Both the position numbers and the translations under genes were made by a program. Below the pieces are notes generated by a model. It saw only the letters and a list, made by a program, of their open reading frames with translations. It did not search any database and was not told the origin of the DNA. Positions 1 through 7,948 of a stretch of 64,000 nucleotides of DNA are shown here, one piece after another. Location of the stretch: positions 1-64,000 of the forward strand of contig DASVRI010000008.1 in NCBI GenBank assembly GCA_036388675.1, given 5' to 3'. The stretch is from DASVUS01 sp036388675. GTDB taxonomy: Bacteria; Armatimonadota; Abditibacteriia; Abditibacteriales; Abditibacteriaceae. Within the stretch, counting starts at the first letter, position 1, and each line of letters starts with the position of its first letter.

Positions 1-217
1 TTATTGCTCAAAGATTTACTTCCAACCGAAGTTAGAAGTGACCTGAACTCGCACATCACTTTGTGGTTAATGAACTCTTACAAGTTCACCAAACACTGAC
101 TTGTTATTCGTAAACGCTATTCAGTTCTCAATGTCCATACCGACACGGCGACGTCTGAGAAGGGGATTCTCTTTCCAGATTCTCCCCACCGAAGCGGGGA
201 TACGTCATCACGGGCGA
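1..217 (-). other. Putative rRNA operon leader, running off the left edge
   Basis: No convincing protein gene. Read on the minus strand, the promoter at 224-252 is followed by a GC-rich hairpin with a UUCG-type loop (about 182-199), then 'TTGAGAACTGAATAG' (about 119-133) and 'TCTTTGAGCAATAA' at the very edge. Such 'TTGA-AACTGAAT' and 'CTTTGA' strings are typical of leaders and spacers immediately before bacterial rRNA genes. I infer that an rRNA gene starts just outside the window. No rRNA sequence itself is visible. Confidence 0.5.
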
Positions 218-223
218 ATTATT

Positions 224-252
224 ATTCTACAGGACGCACCGGCGCGCGTCAA
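224..252 (-). promoter_or_regulatory. Sigma-70-type promoter reading left
   Basis: On the minus strand TTGACG (247-252) and TAGAAT (224-229) are separated by exactly 17 bases, a near-consensus -35/-10 pair. Transcription would begin near 217 and run off the left edge into the rRNA-like leader. The strength of the match suits a stable-RNA promoter. Confidence 0.65.
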
Positions 253-619
253 GACCATTTCAAGAAAATCTTTAAGAATTTTCTGAATGGCACTTGCTGA
301 TGAACGGCTCTTTTCTGAGCACTCACTTCAGTAGTTTGCGACCGGGGGATGCGTCTTAGAAGGTTCTATGTCCTGCTTGCGACCTTTATACAAACGTCGC
401 TATCACGACTGGGTTCCGAACTTTTTCGTGACTTTTGGCAGAATTTGCAGCGCGTGTTGGCACGATGTGCGTTGCACTGCGTTCGACTTTCTTACAAACG
501 GTTTTACAACTTCAAGGTTCCATGCTTTTACGCTTTATTCATTAGCGTCAAGGCGTCTCAAGCAACGGAGATTATAGTGACGGGCACATTGCGTGTCAGG
601 CAGTTTTCAGCAACCATTT
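253..619. other. Intergenic region, no gene recognised
   Basis: This stretch between the leftward promoter and the end of tadA holds only short open frames without family resemblance or ribosome-binding sites. It is presumably upstream promoter DNA of the stable-RNA operon plus the tadA 3' region. No clear repeat was seen. Confidence 0.4.
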
Positions 620-1129
620 TTACGGCTTGCGGCGCATATTAAAGAACTCGCTCAGCAGTGTTTCACACTCGCTTTCAAGCACTCCACCACACAGTTGCGG
701 ACGATGATTAAGTCGCGGGTCGCGTGCGACATCGAAGACCGAGCCGCACGCGCCGGCCTTTTCATCCCATGCGCCAAAGACAACGCGACCGATGCGCGCC
801 AGCCAAATTGCACCGGCGCACATGGCACAAGGCTCCAATGTGACATACAGCGTCACATCACTCAAGTGGTTTGAGTTGAGTACTCGCGATGCCTCGCGAA
901 TGGCGAGAACTTCCGCATGTGCTGTAGGGTCGTTGTTGATTTCACGCTGGTTGTGGCCGTGTGCGACGGTTGCACCGTTTCGCACACAGATGGCGCCAAT
1001 CGGCACATCATCGCGTAAGTTGGAAGAGGAACTGCGCAAAGCCAGGCGTGCTTCAGCCAGAGCCTCGCGCATCCACTGTTCATCTTGCGAGTACTCGTCG
1101 GGGGAAGTGTGAGTTAACTCATCACTCAA
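620..1129 (-). CDS. tadA: tRNA-specific adenosine deaminase TadA
   Basis: Zinc-dependent deaminase that converts A34 of tRNA-Arg(ACG) to inosine in the cytoplasm, so that one tRNA reads CGU, CGC and CGA. The protein (169 aa with the TTG start at 1129) has the cytidine-deaminase fold signature: HAE (catalytic His/Glu) in 'DPTAHAEVLAIREA' and the zinc motif 'LEPCAMCAGAI'. Length fits TadA. The start is uncertain because no ATG lies in the first 19 codons and the next is MREALAEAR at 1072. The gene follows three tRNA-Arg genes on the same strand with a 20-nt gap to the last, so it is probably co-transcribed with its own substrate. It contains two GAGTACTC copies (EYS and RVL frames). Confidence 0.93.
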   Translation of the reverse strand: MSDELTHTSPDEYSQDEQWMREALAEARLALRSSSSNLRDDVPIGAICVRNGATVAHGHNQREINNDPTAHAEVLAIREASRVLNSNHLSDVTLYVTLEPCAMCAGAIWLARIGRVVFGAWDEKAGACGSVFDVARDPRLNHRPQLCGGVLESECETLLSEFFNMRRKP

Positions 1130-1149
1130 AACTCATCACCGTGAAAAAT

Positions 1150-1220
1150 GCCCTCGCAGGGAATCGAACCCCGATCTTGCCCTTAGGAGAGGCCTACTCT
1201 ATCCATTGAGCTACGAAGGC
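1150..1220 (-). tRNA. tRNA-Arg (anticodon CCT)
   Basis: The minus-strand sequence folds as a cloverleaf. Acceptor arm GCCTTCG/CGAGGGC has one G-T pair, the T-arm carries GTTCGATTC, and the anticodon loop CTCCTAA has CCT at its centre. At 71 nt it has a short variable region, and the outermost anticodon-stem pair is mismatched. No CCA is encoded. It is the last of three tRNA-Arg genes in a row. Confidence 0.88.
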
Positions 1221-1316
1221 TTGAAGTAGGAGTTCTCAGTTTTAAGGTTTTAAGGTTTTAGTTTTGAGTTACTGTCCTCAACTCAAAACCAAGAACTCAC
1301 AACTAAAAACTCGAAG

Positions 1317-1389
1317 TGCGCCCGGCACGACTCGAACGTGCGATCTTCGCCTTCGGAGGGCGACGCCTTATCCACTGGGCCACGGGCGC
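1317..1389 (-). tRNA. tRNA-Arg (anticodon CCG)
   Basis: The cloverleaf on the minus strand has acceptor GCGCCCG/CGGGCGC with discriminator A, T-loop GTTCGAGTC and anticodon loop CTCCGAA (CCG). It is 73 nt long without encoded CCA. The spacer to the next tRNA holds a 10-bp inverted repeat (1261-1270 with 1280-1289, GTTTTGAGTT), which may help processing. Confidence 0.93.
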
Positions 1390-1469
1390 AAACAGAGAAG
1401 GCAGTAGGCGGAGGACAGTTGGCAGCAAATGTCTCCTGCCGACTGCTTTTGCCTACTGCCCACTAAAAG

Positions 1470-1546
<77 letters not shown>

Positions 1547-1605
1547 GCAACAGCGTCACACCCAAACCCTACTCTTTTTCGGGCAAGACGCACTTGTCGC
1601 AAAAG

Positions 1606-1634
1606 ATTATAGTGGATTCCTGAAAAGCCTTCAA
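1606..1634 (-). promoter_or_regulatory. Promoter of the tRNA-Arg/tadA unit
   Basis: Minus strand TTGAAG (1629-1634), a 17-base spacer and TATAAT (1606-1611) form a near-perfect sigma-70-type promoter. The predicted start lies about 55 nt before tRNA-Arg(ACG). No other promoter of this quality was seen before tadA, supporting one transcript of three tRNAs plus tadA. Confidence 0.75.
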
Positions 1635-1821
1635 CCCCTCCCCACTTCCATAATGCAAGTACTTCCGCGAGACGGGTTGTCACCACACATGAATTGCGTT
1701 TCTGCCGGAAAACGTTGCAGGCGTTCGCAGTTGCAGGCGTGCACGGTTGCTGTCGTCCTCAATTCGACGGACAATATGCTACGTTTATTCAAGCCCTTAG
1801 CGCCAGCACTACCCTGCCTGC

Positions 1822-2514
1822 ATGAAACGATTTCGTCACTATTTCTGGAACAAAGGCGAGCCGTGGAACAGCGTTCGCTCGTGGATGTTGCCACGTATTT
1901 TGCGCGCGTTCCATTCGCTGCTCATGTGTACGCTGCGCATCAGCGCGTCCGGCGTGCGGCGCTCGACGGCGCTGATGGACGAAGCGGGGCTGCTGTATGT
2001 GACATGGCACGACCTCACCCTGATGCCGTTGCACTTATTTCGTGATAAGAACATCGGAGTCATGATGAGCCGCTCGCACTCGGGGCAGATCCAGTCGGCG
2101 TTCTGGAACATGTATGGCTGGCCAACGGTGTGGGGTTCGACCAATAAGCGCGAGGGCATACGCGCCTTGCGCGAAGTGCTGCGCTTGTTGCGCTCCGGGC
2201 AGTCGTTCGCCTTTACGGTCGATGGGCCCAAAGGGCCACGGCACCAAGCGCATCCCGGTGCGATTTATCTCGCCTCGAACACTCCGGCCTTGTTGCTGCC
2301 GTTGGGTGTGGCGGGTTCGTCATACTGGCAGTTGCCGACCTGGGATCGCTATTTCATTCCCAAGCCGTTTTCGCGCGTTCATGTGCACATCGGCGAGCCG
2401 CTCCAGTTGCCGACCGATATCCCGCGCGGTGAAACCGAGTACTGGCAAGAGCAAATCGCGACCATTATTAACGCCGCTTCGGATGAGGCGCAACGTCGTC
2501 TTCATAAAAGTTAA
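1822..2514 (+). CDS. DUF374 lysophospholipid acyltransferase-family protein
   Basis: 230 aa. The run 'FRDKNIGVMMSRSHSGQ', 'WGSTNKREGIRALRE', 'FAFTVDGPKGPRHQAHPG' and 'GAIYLASNTPALLLPLGV' is the characteristic core of DUF374 proteins, a branch of the LpxL/lysophospholipid acyltransferase superfamily. The His in 'YVTWHDLTLMPL' would be the catalytic His of the altered HX4D motif. Members are thought to attach acyl chains to lipid A-like or other envelope lipids at the inner membrane, and the substrate here is unknown. It is followed after 14 nt by a Cfa-like methyltransferase, so the two genes probably form a lipid-modifying operon. ATG start, with no strong ribosome-binding site. Confidence 0.85.
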   Translation: MKRFRHYFWNKGEPWNSVRSWMLPRILRAFHSLLMCTLRISASGVRRSTALMDEAGLLYVTWHDLTLMPLHLFRDKNIGVMMSRSHSGQIQSAFWNMYGWPTVWGSTNKREGIRALREVLRLLRSGQSFAFTVDGPKGPRHQAHPGAIYLASNTPALLLPLGVAGSSYWQLPTWDRYFIPKPFSRVHVHIGEPLQLPTDIPRGETEYWQEQIATIINAASDEAQRRLHKS

Positions 2515-2528
2515 AACGTCAGGAACTT

Positions 2529-3887
2529 ATGCCTTCTTCACGCGACCAGCAGCGACTGGATGCCGCACGACGCATCCTGCAACATCTTGCCGGGGCACTT
2601 GATGCCCGTTTTTCCGTGCGCCTGTGGGACGGCTCCATCGTGCCGCTTGGCCAGGACGCCGATCCCAAATACTTCATTTCAATCAGCGGGCCGGGCGTTA
2701 TTGGCTCTATTCTACGACGGCCCACGCTGGAGAACATTCTTCGTCACTATGCGGCGGGCGCCATCGACTTTCACGGCGGCGACCTCATCGAGTTCGGCGA
2801 AGTGGCGCGCTCGAAACGAGCGCGTACCCGTATGCGCGGGCTGAGCAAGAGCTTGCTCGTTCGCGAAGCCCTCGGGCTCTTATTAACACCGCCGGACAAG
2901 GCCGAACTGCAACACGGCTTCGGCGATGACGAAACGGGACGCCTCGAAAACCGGCGCAACAACAAAGAATTCATCCAGTTTCACTACGATGTGAGCAACG
3001 AGTTCTATCAGTTGTGGCTCGACCCGGAAATGCAGTACTCGTGTGCCTACTTCACCGACTGGAATAACTCGCTTGAACAGGCGCAGCTCAACAAATTAGA
3101 AATGATCTGCCGCAAGCTACGCCTGCAATCCGGCGAGAAAATGCTTGACATCGGCTGCGGCTGGGGCGGGCTGATTTGCTACGCCGCGCAACATTATGGT
3201 GTGCAGGCACACGGCGTCACCCTATCGCAAGCGCAGCACGATTTCGCGCAGGAAAAAATCACGCGACTTGGCTTACAAGACCGCGTCACCGTTGAATTGC
3301 GTGACTACGCCGAAGTCACCGGCACGTATGACAAAATCTCCAGCGTGGGTATGTTCGAGCATATCGGCATTGCCAACTTCCCGACCTATTTCAACAAGGT
3401 GAATAGCCTCTTGCGCGATCGGGGCATTTTCCTCAATCACGGCATCACGCGGCGCGCCAAGGCCAACAAAAAGAACTTCAAGAAGATCACGCCGGAAAAG
3501 CGCCTCATTCTCAAATACATTTTCCCTGGCTCCGAACTCGACCACGTGGGGCACGTGCAGGAATCGATGGAGGCGTGCAACTTCGAAATCCACGATGTCG
3601 AAGGCTGGCGCTGGCACTACGGACTGACAACACGCATGTGGTGCCAACGGCTTTCCGCGCGCCGCGAGGAAGCGATCAAACTGGTTGGCCCAGAACGTTA
3701 TCGCCTGTGGGTTGCGTATCTGGCCGCCGTCAGCTTCAACTTCGCCGATGGGCCGCTGCGCCTGTATCAAATTGTAGCGACCAAGCACGGCGCGAAAGGC
3801 CCATCGGGCATGTTGCCGACACGCGAAGATTTGTATGCGCGGCCTTTCCCTATTATTTCTGATGAGGCGCGTAAGAGGAACGACTAA
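2529..3887 (+). CDS. cfa: Cyclopropane-fatty-acyl-phospholipid synthase family methyltransferase
   Basis: 452 aa. SAM-dependent enzyme expected to add a methylene (or methyl) group to unsaturated acyl chains of membrane phospholipids. Visible features are the Cfa lead-in 'HYDVSNEFYQLWLDP' and 'SCAYF' (about residues 150-175), the SAM-binding 'MLDIGCGWGGL' (about 205-215) and 'SVGMFEHIG' with the substrate-site Glu-His. The N-terminal 140 residues resemble the usual Cfa lipid-binding region. 'AGGAACTT' precedes the ATG. It sits 14 nt after the DUF374 gene and ends just before a strong bidirectional terminator. Other Cfa-family methyltransferases cannot be excluded, so the symbol is tentative. 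Confidence 0.85.
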   Translation: MPSSRDQQRLDAARRILQHLAGALDARFSVRLWDGSIVPLGQDADPKYFISISGPGVIGSILRRPTLENILRHYAAGAIDFHGGDLIEFGEVARSKRARTRMRGLSKSLLVREALGLLLTPPDKAELQHGFGDDETGRLENRRNNKEFIQFHYDVSNEFYQLWLDPEMQYSCAYFTDWNNSLEQAQLNKLEMICRKLRLQSGEKMLDIGCGWGGLICYAAQHYGVQAHGVTLSQAQHDFAQEKITRLGLQDRVTVELRDYAEVTGTYDKISSVGMFEHIGIANFPTYFNKVNSLLRDRGIFLNHGITRRAKANKKNFKKITPEKRLILKYIFPGSELDHVGHVQESMEACNFEIHDVEGWRWHYGLTTRMWCQRLSARREEAIKLVGPERYRLWVAYLAAVSFNFADGPLRLYQIVATKHGAKGPSGMLPTREDLYARPFPIISDEARKRND

Positions 3888-3904
3888 TCTGCTTGCAAAA
3901 CGAA

Positions 3905-3937
3905 AAGCCTCCGCAGCTATCTGGGCTGCGGAGGCTT
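3905..3937. terminator. Bidirectional hairpin terminator
   Basis: A perfect 13-bp stem (3905-3917 with 3925-3937) has a 7-nt loop and A/T-rich flanks on both sides. It lies between the converging cfa and PhyH genes and can end transcription from either direction. Confidence 0.8.
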
Positions 3938-3956
3938 CTTAATGCGTCCATAGTTG

Positions 3957-4802
3957 CTACGGCAAATATTTGCCGGTGCCGCGTGCATCGCGCAGTGCAT
4001 TCCATTCTTCCGTACCGCAAATGCCGCCACCTTCGGCGACTTCGCGTGCCAGAGTCTCGCCTGCAAAAGTGTGCAGAGGATAGTAGCCGCCGCTCATCTG
4101 CGTCATCGATTGCGGTACGTAGTGGCAGATGAAGGCGCGGCGAAAACGAGTACTCGAAGTGTTGGGATAGGAGCCGTGAATCACGCTGCCATTAAAGAAG
4201 AGCACATCGCCGGCTTTGAGGTGGCACGGCACGGCTTGCATTCCGGCGGGCACATCGACTTCTTCGGTCGTGAACGAGACGCGTAAATCGGCCACATGCG
4301 GACACTGAATGTCGGTTTTGTGCGAGCCGGGCACGACAAACATCCCACCGTTTTCTTCATCGGCATCGTCCAGCGAAAGCCATGCCGCCATGCAAGTGCC
4401 GGGTGAAACCAGCAAGTAGAAGTTGTCCTGGTGCAGCGCCTGACCACGCGCGCCCGGCGGCTTGAAGTAGAACATGCTCTGCGAGGCCAAAGCGTCTTCG
4501 CCGAAGAGGTCATGCAGCGCGCCTGCAAAACGCTCGTCGAGCATGTAACGTTTGCTGGTTTCGTCAAAGCGGTGCGGCATCATAATGCGCGGATAACGGC
4601 GCAGAATGTCATTGTTGCAATCCTCCCAGGCTGGCGGCTCGTAATGGCCGGGCACAGTCTGCTCATGCATCTGCATGAAATGTTCGAGCAACATCTGCGT
4701 TTCCTTGGGCGAAACCACGCCACGCGCCACGAAAAAACCGTCACGTTCATACTGGGCGATTTGCTCTTCAGTGAGTACTCGATTCTCAGTTATTGTCTGC
4801 AT
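3957..4802 (-). CDS. Phytanoyl-CoA dioxygenase (PhyH) family protein
   Basis: About 281 aa. Fe(II)/2-oxoglutarate-dependent oxygenase fold: 'ALHQDNFYLLV' supplies the HxD iron ligands, 'FNGSVIHGSYPN' the distal His, and 'STRFRRAFICHY' the Arg for 2-oxoglutarate. 'ENGGMFVVPGSHK' is typical of PhyH proteins. The substrate cannot be told. I prefer ATG 4802 because GGGAGA lies six bases upstream, rather than the longer frame beginning at 4835. The gene stands alone, converging on cfa, and has two GAGTACTC copies: one in the STR codons next to the Arg ligand and one as RVL near the N-terminus. Confidence 0.88.
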   Translation of the reverse strand: MQTITENRVLTEEQIAQYERDGFFVARGVVSPKETQMLLEHFMQMHEQTVPGHYEPPAWEDCNNDILRRYPRIMMPHRFDETSKRYMLDERFAGALHDLFGEDALASQSMFYFKPPGARGQALHQDNFYLLVSPGTCMAAWLSLDDADEENGGMFVVPGSHKTDIQCPHVADLRVSFTTEEVDVPAGMQAVPCHLKAGDVLFFNGSVIHGSYPNTSSTRFRRAFICHYVPQSMTQMSGGYYPLHTFAGETLAREVAEGGGICGTEEWNALRDARGTGKYLP

Positions 4803-4879
4803 AAGTCTCCCGCTTCGTGTTCGAAGTGAGTTCAATTATTCCCACGCTACACTATCACAACCGGGACAAAACCGGCACA

Positions 4880-4972
4880 TCAGGATTTTCCGAAGCCGCA
4901 GCGTGCTGTCGTTGATGATGCCCCGAACAACAAACCCAATACCAGAGCCGAACGTCGTGCCAGAGTCGTCAT
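4880..4972 (-). CDS. Possible 30-residue signal-peptide-like small protein
   Basis: A short frame beginning MTTLARRSALVLGLLFGASS. Its main support is a very good ribosome-binding site, GGAGGAG six bases before ATG 4972, in a gap between two leftward genes. The peptide has a basic start, a hydrophobic core and a small-residue end, as a signal peptide or tiny membrane protein would. It lies about 100 nt downstream of serA. No homologue is recognised and it could be chance. Confidence 0.3.
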   Translation of the reverse strand: MTTLARRSALVLGLLFGASSTTARCGFGKS

Positions 4973-5078
4973 TACCGCTCCTCCATCGATATTGTTATGG
5001 GGCGCAACAGTGCGCCAATGAGGTGCAGGTTTAAATTTTCGTTCGATGTCTATTGTGACACGTTTGGGCAGCGAATTG

Positions 5079-6671
5079 TTATCGCAAATCAACCTGGCGT
5101 GCGCCGAATAAATCGGGTTGTGCATCCAGTTGCTCAATCACTTCTGCCGGCACCGGCTCTTCGAGCGAAATTACCATCACGGCGCGTTCGCCGACAGCGG
5201 TGCGGCCCACCTGCATGCCGCCGATGTTGATGCCCGCGTTGCCCAGCAGCGTGCCGACACGACCGATCATGCCCGGCTTATCGGTGTTGGGAATCACCAG
5301 CAGCGTGCCCTGAGGCACGACATCAAGGCGCAAGCCCTGAATGCCTACAATGTGCGGGTCGCGCTCGTTGAAAATAGTGCCGTCAATCTGACGCGCTCGC
5401 TCGCGTCCGTCATCGTTGCGCACCACGCGTGTGACCACCAGGTTGGAATAATCTTCGCTTTTATCGCACTTGGTTTCACTCACGCTGACGCCACGCTGCT
5501 CGGCCAAAAGCGGCGCGTTGACATAACTGACGATTTGCTCGAACGAGCCTTGCAGCAAGCCCTTGAGGAAAACACGCGTCAGCGCCGATGTATCGTAGTT
5601 GTGCAGTTCCCCGCAGTACTCGATAGCGACGCTTTCGATGCGGCCTTCGGCAAGTTGCGCCTGCGTGCGGCCTAACTTTTCCATCAGCGGCAAAAACGGC
5701 GCGATGAACTCACGCGTCTCGGGCGGCAGCGGCGGCAGGTTGACCGCGCTTTGCGGCGGACGTCCGCTGAGAACATCTACGATCTGACGCGCCACATCCA
5801 GCGCGACTTCGACTTGCGCTTCTTCAGTGGACGCGCCGACGTGCGGCGTTAACAGCACGTTAGGCAACTCGCGCAACGGAGAATCGGTCAGTGGCTCACT
5901 TTCGAATACGTCGAGTCCGGCACCGCCTAACTTGCCGTCTTTTAAGGCTTGATACAACGCCGCTTCATCGATAATGCCGCCGCGCGCGCAGTTGATAATG
6001 ATGGCGCCTTCTTTCATGGTGCTGATGGCTTCGGCATCAATTAGGTGGCGCGTTTCTTTGGTGAGCGGCGTGTGAATCGAGATGAAGTCGGCGCGGCGCA
6101 GAATATCTTCCACGCTGGTTGCTTCAATATCGAGTTGATGGGCGCGCGCCGTAGTGAGAAACGGGTCGTATCCGAGTACTCGCATACCAAAGCTTTGCGC
6201 GCGCTTGATGACTTCGGTGCCGATTTTTCCCGTGCCGATAACGCCCAGCGTTTTACCGTAAATCTCGTTGCCCATGAACGACGAGCGCTTCCATTCGCCG
6301 CGCGCCATGCTGCTGTGCGCCGGAACGAGCTTGCGCACCAGAGACAGCATCATGCCCAGTGTGAGTTCCGCTACGGCGACGGTGTTGCCCGCCGGAGAAT
6401 TGACCACGATAACGCCGCGCTCGGTCGCTGCCCCAACATCGATATTATCGACACCGACACCGGCGCGTCCCACAATCTGCAAGCGTCGCGCGGCTTCCAG
6501 CACGGGCCGCGTGATCTTGGTCGCGGAGCGCACCATGAGCGCGTCGTAGCGCGGCACTTCCGCGATGAGTTCGGCTTCTTTGAGGCCGGTTTTCACCGTC
6601 ACGTCGGCGACTTGCTGCAGAATTTGAATTCCGTCTTCGGCGATGGCATCGCAGATCAAAACGTCGGGCAT
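5079..6671 (-). CDS. serA: D-3-phosphoglycerate dehydrogenase
   Basis: 530 aa, the usual length of the long SerA form. It oxidises 3-phosphoglycerate to 3-phosphohydroxypyruvate with NAD, the first step of serine synthesis. In order: substrate domain with 'DALMVRSATKIT', Rossmann domain 'GVIGTGKIGTEV', catalytic 'INCARGGIIDEAALY' and 'LTPHVGASTEEAQ', then the intervening ASB domain and a C-terminal ACT domain ('LLVIPNTDKPGMIGRVG') that normally binds serine as feedback inhibitor. Start 6671 is chosen because AGGAG lies about eight bases upstream and MPDVLICDAI matches SerA N-termini. One GAGTACTC encodes RVL in 'MRVLGYDP'. It appears monocistronic. Confidence 0.95.
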   Translation of the reverse strand: MPDVLICDAIAEDGIQILQQVADVTVKTGLKEAELIAEVPRYDALMVRSATKITRPVLEAARRLQIVGRAGVGVDNIDVGAATERGVIVVNSPAGNTVAVAELTLGMMLSLVRKLVPAHSSMARGEWKRSSFMGNEIYGKTLGVIGTGKIGTEVIKRAQSFGMRVLGYDPFLTTARAHQLDIEATSVEDILRRADFISIHTPLTKETRHLIDAEAISTMKEGAIIINCARGGIIDEAALYQALKDGKLGGAGLDVFESEPLTDSPLRELPNVLLTPHVGASTEEAQVEVALDVARQIVDVLSGRPPQSAVNLPPLPPETREFIAPFLPLMEKLGRTQAQLAEGRIESVAIEYCGELHNYDTSALTRVFLKGLLQGSFEQIVSYVNAPLLAEQRGVSVSETKCDKSEDYSNLVVTRVVRNDDGRERARQIDGTIFNERDPHIVGIQGLRLDVVPQGTLLVIPNTDKPGMIGRVGTLLGNAGINIGGMQVGRTAVGERAVMVISLEEPVPAEVIEQLDAQPDLFGARQVDLR

Positions 6672-6804
6672 TGATGGCTCCTGGTAGTAGTGGGTAAAAC
6701 CTTGCGGGTTGACCCATGACATTATAAATCAAAGAGCACCAAGCGGTATAATAATGAGTTCTGCCGGTGTGCGCGGCTTGCCTGCATGTTATCATGAAAA
6801 TATC

Positions 6805-7221
6805 ATGCTTTACTACGATGGCAAAGGTCGCTACCAAGAGGAATGTGGCGAATTGTGGCGGCAATTAGTTCCGGCATCTGGGCAAGCGGATACAGTTCAA
6901 GGTGAACTTATTCGGGTTATCACGAAACTTGAGGACGAGTGTTTGCGAAACGGCAATGGCAACTGGGATATGGGTCATCGTATGTTTACGAATTTCCTGT
7001 ACAAGCATCTGCGGGATAGCAACGTTTTTGATGCAAAAACCATCGCCCAAATAGAAGCAGATATTGCAGCCATTCGTGACTTTGGCAGCGGTAAGCAATC
7101 GCCAAGTTATAAAGAGGATACAGAAGACGAGTTTGATCGTATTACTGATCGAGTTGCAGAATGGTGCAAGGCGCACCCGGAACCCATAAAACACGAGAAG
7201 AATGCCAAACTTAAAAGATGA
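6805..7221 (+). CDS. Hypothetical protein, first gene of a cassette-like cluster
   Basis: 138 aa from ATG 6805 (the frame is open from 6709). Soluble, acidic and without membrane segments. 'VPASGQADTVQGELIR' and 'NGNGNWDMGHRMFTNFL' recall a family of small uncharacterised bacterial proteins, but I know no function. It is visibly more A/T-rich than its neighbours, carries no GAGTACTC, and is followed within 30 nt by an attC-like hairpin, as gene cassettes are. Confidence 0.65.
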   Translation: MLYYDGKGRYQEECGELWRQLVPASGQADTVQGELIRVITKLEDECLRNGNGNWDMGHRMFTNFLYKHLRDSNVFDAKTIAQIEADIAAIRDFGSGKQSPSYKEDTEDEFDRITDRVAEWCKAHPEPIKHEKNAKLKR

Positions 7222-7245
7222 AATTCAAACGTCCAAACACCAGCA

Positions 7246-7328
7246 GAACAAATCGCTGCACCCGACTGCTTACAGCTCCGTTCGTTCCTCACTCCGCTTC
7301 CAGCAGCGGGTGAGCTCAGCCGTTATAT
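7246..7328 (+). repeat. attC-like imperfect hairpin 1
   Basis: Left arm CTGCACCCGACTGCT (7256-7270) and right arm AGCAGCGGGTGAG (7302-7314) pair with two unpaired bases (G and A) on the left strand, as in the extrahelical bases of integron attC sites. GAAC (7246-7249) and GTTAT (7322-7326) bracket the hairpin in the places of the R'' and R' boxes, though the outer boxes deviate from consensus. It separates the hypothetical gene from the HIT gene. Confidence 0.45.
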
Positions 7329-7372
7329 GGCACCGAGCGGCTTAGCTGGTGGCGCAGTACAATCAAGGCATT

Positions 7373-7774
7373 ATGAACGGCTGCGTCATTTGTCAACTTA
7401 CTAATAATGAACTGCCTTCGTGGGTGGTTTATGAGGATGAAAACGCTATTTGCTTTCTTCCTCGTGAAGTCGAAGCTTTCGGTCACACTATCATTGCGCC
7501 CAAAGCACATTACGCCGACTTATTTTCGGTGCCCACGGACATTTTGAATTATGTTCTCGGCATCAGCCAAAAGGTTGCTCTGCATTACCAAACGTCCATT
7601 GGCGCAACAGGTATAAATCTGCTTCACGCCAGTGGCGGCGCGGCTCAGCAATCGGTGCCGCATTTCCACATTCACCTGATCCCCAGGTTCAACAACGATG
7701 GTATGGATGCCTGGCCTAAATTGCCTGGAACACAAATAGGCAAAGATGAGCTGCTCAAAGAATTACGACTGTAA
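7373..7774 (+). CDS. HIT family protein
   Basis: 133 aa. Histidine-triad nucleotide-binding protein with the HIT motif 'SVPHFHIHLIPR' near the C-terminus and the conserved 'GHTIIAPKAHYADLFSVP'. 'CVIC' at the N-terminus matches the first half of the zinc site of many HIT hydrolases. It probably hydrolyses nucleotide phosphoramidates or diadenosine polyphosphates in the cytoplasm. ATG 7373 is preferred over the longer frame from 7349 because MNGCVIC is the usual beginning. It is the second gene of the A/T-richer cluster, flanked on both sides by attC-like hairpins. Confidence 0.88.
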   Translation: MNGCVICQLTNNELPSWVVYEDENAICFLPREVEAFGHTIIAPKAHYADLFSVPTDILNYVLGISQKVALHYQTSIGATGINLLHASGGAAQQSVPHFHIHLIPRFNNDGMDAWPKLPGTQIGKDELLKELRL

Positions 7775-7790
7775 TGCACTAAGTCTCACA

Positions 7791-7860
7791 GAACAAGCCG
7801 TTGCTCCCGACCGCTACAATACGCTTCCAGCGGCGGCTGAATTCAGTCATTGGGTTAGGG
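7791..7860 (+). repeat. attC-like imperfect hairpin 2
   Basis: Starts GAACAAG like copy 1. CCGACCGCT (7807-7815) pairs with AGCGGCGG (7829-7836) leaving one unpaired A at the same place as in copy 1. The right part 'CTTCCAGCGGCGGCTGA' closely matches copy 1, and the element ends in GGGTTAGGG, near the GTTRRRY core. Confidence 0.42.
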
Positions 7861-7948
7861 CTCACGCCTTAGGTGATATGTTACACCTCCTAAAAATCAC
7901 CAAGTATGTTCGATGCGGTCGGCATAGCGTTAGCAACGATTATTCTTG

